From: Nocardioides sp. W7
Lineage (GTDB): Bacteria; Actinomycetota; Actinomycetes; Propionibacteriales; Nocardioidaceae
Reading direction: 5' to 3'
NCBI RefSeq assembly: GCF_022919075.1
Contig: NZ_CP095078.1
Span: forward strand, 1,302,001 to 1,366,000
DNA length: 64,000 nt
Part shown: in pieces, positions 61,738-64,000 of the stretch
How positions within the stretch are numbered: position 1 is the stretch's first letter
Layout of the letters: each line of letters begins with the position of its first letter
Translations under genes and position numbers: made by a program
The notes under the pieces: generated by a model
What the model saw: only the letters and a program-made list of their open reading frames with translations
Told to the model about the DNA's origin: nothing
Databases searched by the model: none

Positions 61738-64000
61738 GTGGCACACAAGTTGGTGATCGTCGAGTCTCCGGCGAAGGCCCGCACCATCGGCGGGTACCTC
61801 GGTCCGGGGTACGTCGTCGAGTCCTCCATCGGCCACATCCGGGATCTTCCGCAGAGCGCGGCGGAGACCCCGGCCAAGATCAAGGACAAGCCCTGGGGTC
61901 GCCTCGGGGTCGACGTCGACCACGGCTTCGAGCCCTACTACGTCGTCCCGCGCGACAAGAAGTCCCACATCGCCAAGCTCAAGTCGCTGCTCAAGGACGC
62001 CGACGAGCTCTACCTCGCCACCGATGAGGACCGCGAGGGCGAGGCGATCGCCTGGCACCTCCTCGACGAGCTGAAGCCCAAGAAGGACGTCCCGGTCCAC
62101 CGGATGGTCTTCCACGAGATCACCAAGCCCGCGATCCTCGCCGCGGTCGAGAACCCGCGCCAGATCAACGACGACCTCGTCGAGGCCCAGGAGGCACGCC
62201 GGATCCTGGACCGCCTCTACGGCTACGAGGTCTCCCCGGTGCTGTGGAAGAAGGTCATGTCCGGCCTCTCCGCCGGCCGCGTGCAGTCGGTCGCGACCCG
62301 GCTGGTGGTCGACAAGGAGCGCGAGCGGATGAAGTTCCGGCTCGCGTCGTACTGGGACCTCGAGGGCACCTTCGACGCCGGCAGCAAGCACGAGCAGCGG
62401 ATGTTCCCCGCCAAGCTGCACTCCGTCGACGCCGTGCGCGTGGCCCGCGGCTCCGACTTCGGCCAGGACGGCCAGCTCAAGGCCGGCGCGAACGTCGTCC
62501 ACCTCGACCGGACCCGCGCCGAGGCGCTGGTCGCGGGTCTGCAGGACACGACGTACGACGTCCGCTCCGTGGAGTCCAAGCCCTACCGTCGCTCGCCGTA
62601 CGCGCCGTTCCGCACGACCACGCTGCAGCAGGAGGCCGGCCGCAAGCTCGGCATGAGCGCCTCGGTGGCGATGTCGGTCGCGCAGCGGCTGTACGAGAAC
62701 GGCTTCATCACCTACATGCGTACCGACTCCACCACCCTCTCCGACGCCGCCGTCGGGGCGGCGCGGGCGCAGGTGCGTGAGCTGTACGGCGCCGAGTACG
62801 TCCCCGACAGCCCCCGGGTCTACGCCTCCAAGGTGAAGAACGCCCAGGAGGCGCACGAGGCGATCCGTCCCGCCGGCGACACCTTCCGGACCCCGGCGCA
62901 GACCGGGCTGAAGGGCGACCAGTTCCGGCTCTACGAGCTGATCTGGATGCGCACCGTCGCGTCGCAGATGAAGGACGCGGTCGGCAACTCCGTCACGATC
63001 CGCCTCGGCGGCGCGGCGAGCAGCGGCGAGGACGTCGTCTTCTCCGCCAGCGGTCGCGTGATCACCTTCCACGGCTTCCTCAAGGCGTACGTCGAGGGCA
63101 CCGACGACGCCGCCGACGCCAAGGACGACGCCCAGACCCGGCTGCCGAACCTCAGCGAGGGCGACTCCGTCTCCGCGGCGACCGTGTCCGCGTCGGGCCA
63201 CGAGACGAAGCCGCCGGCGCGCTACACCGAGGCCACCCTGATCAAGGAGCTGGAGGAGCGCGAGATCGGCCGCCCCTCGACGTACGCCTCGATCATCGGC
63301 ACGATCCTCAACCGCGGCTACGTCTACAAGAAGGGCACGGCTCTGGTGCCGGCCTGGCTGGCGTTCTCGGTGACCCGGCTGCTGGAGGAGCACTTCCCGC
63401 GGCAGATCTCGTACGAGTTCACCGCCGAGATGGAGGACATCCTCGACGAGATCGCGGCGGGTCGTAAGGACCGCAACACCGAGCTCGGCGAGTTCTACTT
63501 CGGCTCCGGTGACATCGAGGGGCTCAAGAAGCTCGTCGACGAGCTGGGCGAGATCGACGCGCGCGAGCTGGCGACGTTCCCGATCGGCGGTCCCGAGTCC
63601 GGCATCAACCTGCGGGTCGGCCGCTACGGCCCGTACCTGGAGGGCCCGGACGACGAGGGCAACCCGATCGGCAAGCGGGCCAACGTCCCGGACGACCTGC
63701 CGCCCGACGAGCTGACCCTCGAGAAGGCGACCGAGCTGTTCGCCAACCCCGCGGGCGAGGAGATCGAGCTCGGCGTGCACCCCGAGTCCGGCCTGCACGT
63801 GGTCGCGAAGAACGGCCGCTTCGGTCCGTACGTCACCGAGGTGCTGCCCGAGGATGCCCCCAAGTCGGCGAAGCCGCGGACCGGCTCGCTGTTCAAGTCG
63901 ATGACGCTCGACACGGTCTCGCTCGAGGACGCCGTCAAGCTGCTCTCGCTGCCCCGGGTGGTCGGCGTCGCCGAGGACGGCGAGGAGATCACCGCCCAGA
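61738..64000 (+). CDS. topA: DNA topoisomerase I, 3' end outside the window
   Basis: The visible 754 codons encode a type IA topoisomerase that relaxes negative supercoils. The TOPRIM domain begins KLVIVESPAKARTIGGYLG and has the metal-binding TDEDREGEAIAWHL. The catalytic Tyr326 lies in ENGFITYMRTDSTTLS. C-terminal Topo_C repeats start near NLRVGRYGPYLEG and VAKNGRFGPYVTE. GTG 61738 follows GAGGAAAG by 8 bases. The 205-base gap to the divergent secreted-protein gene holds both promoters. The frame is open at 64000; the full actinobacterial protein is usually about 900 residues. Confidence 0.96.
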   Translation, partial: MAHKLVIVESPAKARTIGGYLGPGYVVESSIGHIRDLPQSAAETPAKIKDKPWGRLGVDVDHGFEPYYVVPRDKKSHIAKLKSLLKDADELYLATDEDREGEAIAWHLLDELKPKKDVPVHRMVFHEITKPAILAAVENPRQINDDLVEAQEARRILDRLYGYEVSPVLWKKVMSGLSAGRVQSVATRLVVDKERERMKFRLASYWDLEGTFDAGSKHEQRMFPAKLHSVDAVRVARGSDFGQDGQLKAGANVVHLDRTRAEALVAGLQDTTYDVRSVESKPYRRSPYAPFRTTTLQQEAGRKLGMSASVAMSVAQRLYENGFITYMRTDSTTLSDAAVGAARAQVRELYGAEYVPDSPRVYASKVKNAQEAHEAIRPAGDTFRTPAQTGLKGDQFRLYELIWMRTVASQMKDAVGNSVTIRLGGAASSGEDVVFSASGRVITFHGFLKAYVEGTDDAADAKDDAQTRLPNLSEGDSVSAATVSASGHETKPPARYTEATLIKELEEREIGRPSTYASIIGTILNRGYVYKKGTALVPAWLAFSVTRLLEEHFPRQISYEFTAEMEDILDEIAAGRKDRNTELGEFYFGSGDIEGLKKLVDELGEIDARELATFPIGGPESGINLRVGRYGPYLEGPDDEGNPIGKRANVPDDLPPDELTLEKATELFANPAGEEIELGVHPESGLHVVAKNGRFGPYVTEVLPEDAPKSAKPRTGSLFKSMTLDTVSLEDAVKLLSLPRVVGVAEDGEEITAQ

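Overview
This window comes from a very GC-rich actinobacterial chromosome, most like a Nocardioides-type genome. The evidence is codon use strongly biased to G/C in third positions, many GTG starts, many 4-base ATGA/GTGA overlaps, and gene neighbourhoods known from Mycobacterium and Streptomyces. These include crp / nth / TlpA-like / NUDIX / marP, acs, the HAD-TadZ-TadABC block, bldG, hppA and topA. The genus is an inference. I see no prophage, transposase, CRISPR array, rRNA or tRNA. Both ends are cut inside genes: a minus-strand fragment at 1-34, and topA running off the right edge.

Layout. 1-2.4 kb: an IclR regulator divergent from a two-subunit 3-oxoacid CoA-transferase. 2.6-4.8 kb: a NAD(P)-binding protein coupled to a SigJ-type sigma factor, then a secreted DUF3060 protein. 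4.8-8.8 kb: an MFS exporter, an NRAMP-like carrier lacking the usual metal motifs, a DHFR-fold protein and a YdeI-like protein. 8.9-14 kb: an ABC exporter and a NarL-type two-component system that share a 14-base promoter motif. 14.1-16.4 kb: DUF4177, RidA, NUDIX and MBL-fold genes. 16.4-17.6 kb: a DUF559 endonuclease-like gene between inverted arrays of a 21-base repeat. 17.6-25.6 kb: the conserved crp-nth-TlpA-NUDIX-marP block, a small membrane protein, nhaA and acs. 25.7-27.8 kb: an acetate-type symporter with its DUF485 partner. 28-37.9 kb: a complete nitrate/nitrite assimilation cluster (narK, nitrate reductase, FAD/[2Fe-2S] partner, nirBD, an NnaR-type regulator and a CbiX-like chelatase). 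38-41.8 kb: a second DUF485/symporter pair with its own LytS/LytTR system. 41.8-43.5 kb: a methyltransferase and a degenerate Fic-like protein. 43.5-43.85 kb: a probable Ms1/6S-like RNA. 43.9-49.6 kb: a HAD phosphatase and a compact Tad/Flp pilus operon. 49.6-56.9 kb: a DUF1998 helicase, bldG, hppA and a methyltransferase. 57-61.5 kb: a proline-tract protein and a 1224-residue secreted repeat protein. 61.7 kb to the end: topA.

How the parts connect. CRP-type sites of the form GTGA-N6-TCAC or close variants lie upstream of crp, acs and both DUF485/symporter operons, suggesting one cAMP-linked carboxylate-uptake regulon. The nitrate cluster has two promoters, before narK and before the FAD partner, that align without gaps over 83 bases and share a GlnR-like box. 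Its last two genes probably supply the regulator and the sirohaem chelatase. Many genes look leaderless, with a TANNNT hexamer 6-7 bases before the start codon. At least five families of short inverted repeats occupy the intergenic spaces, including an 88-base palindrome present twice with a compensatory base-pair change.
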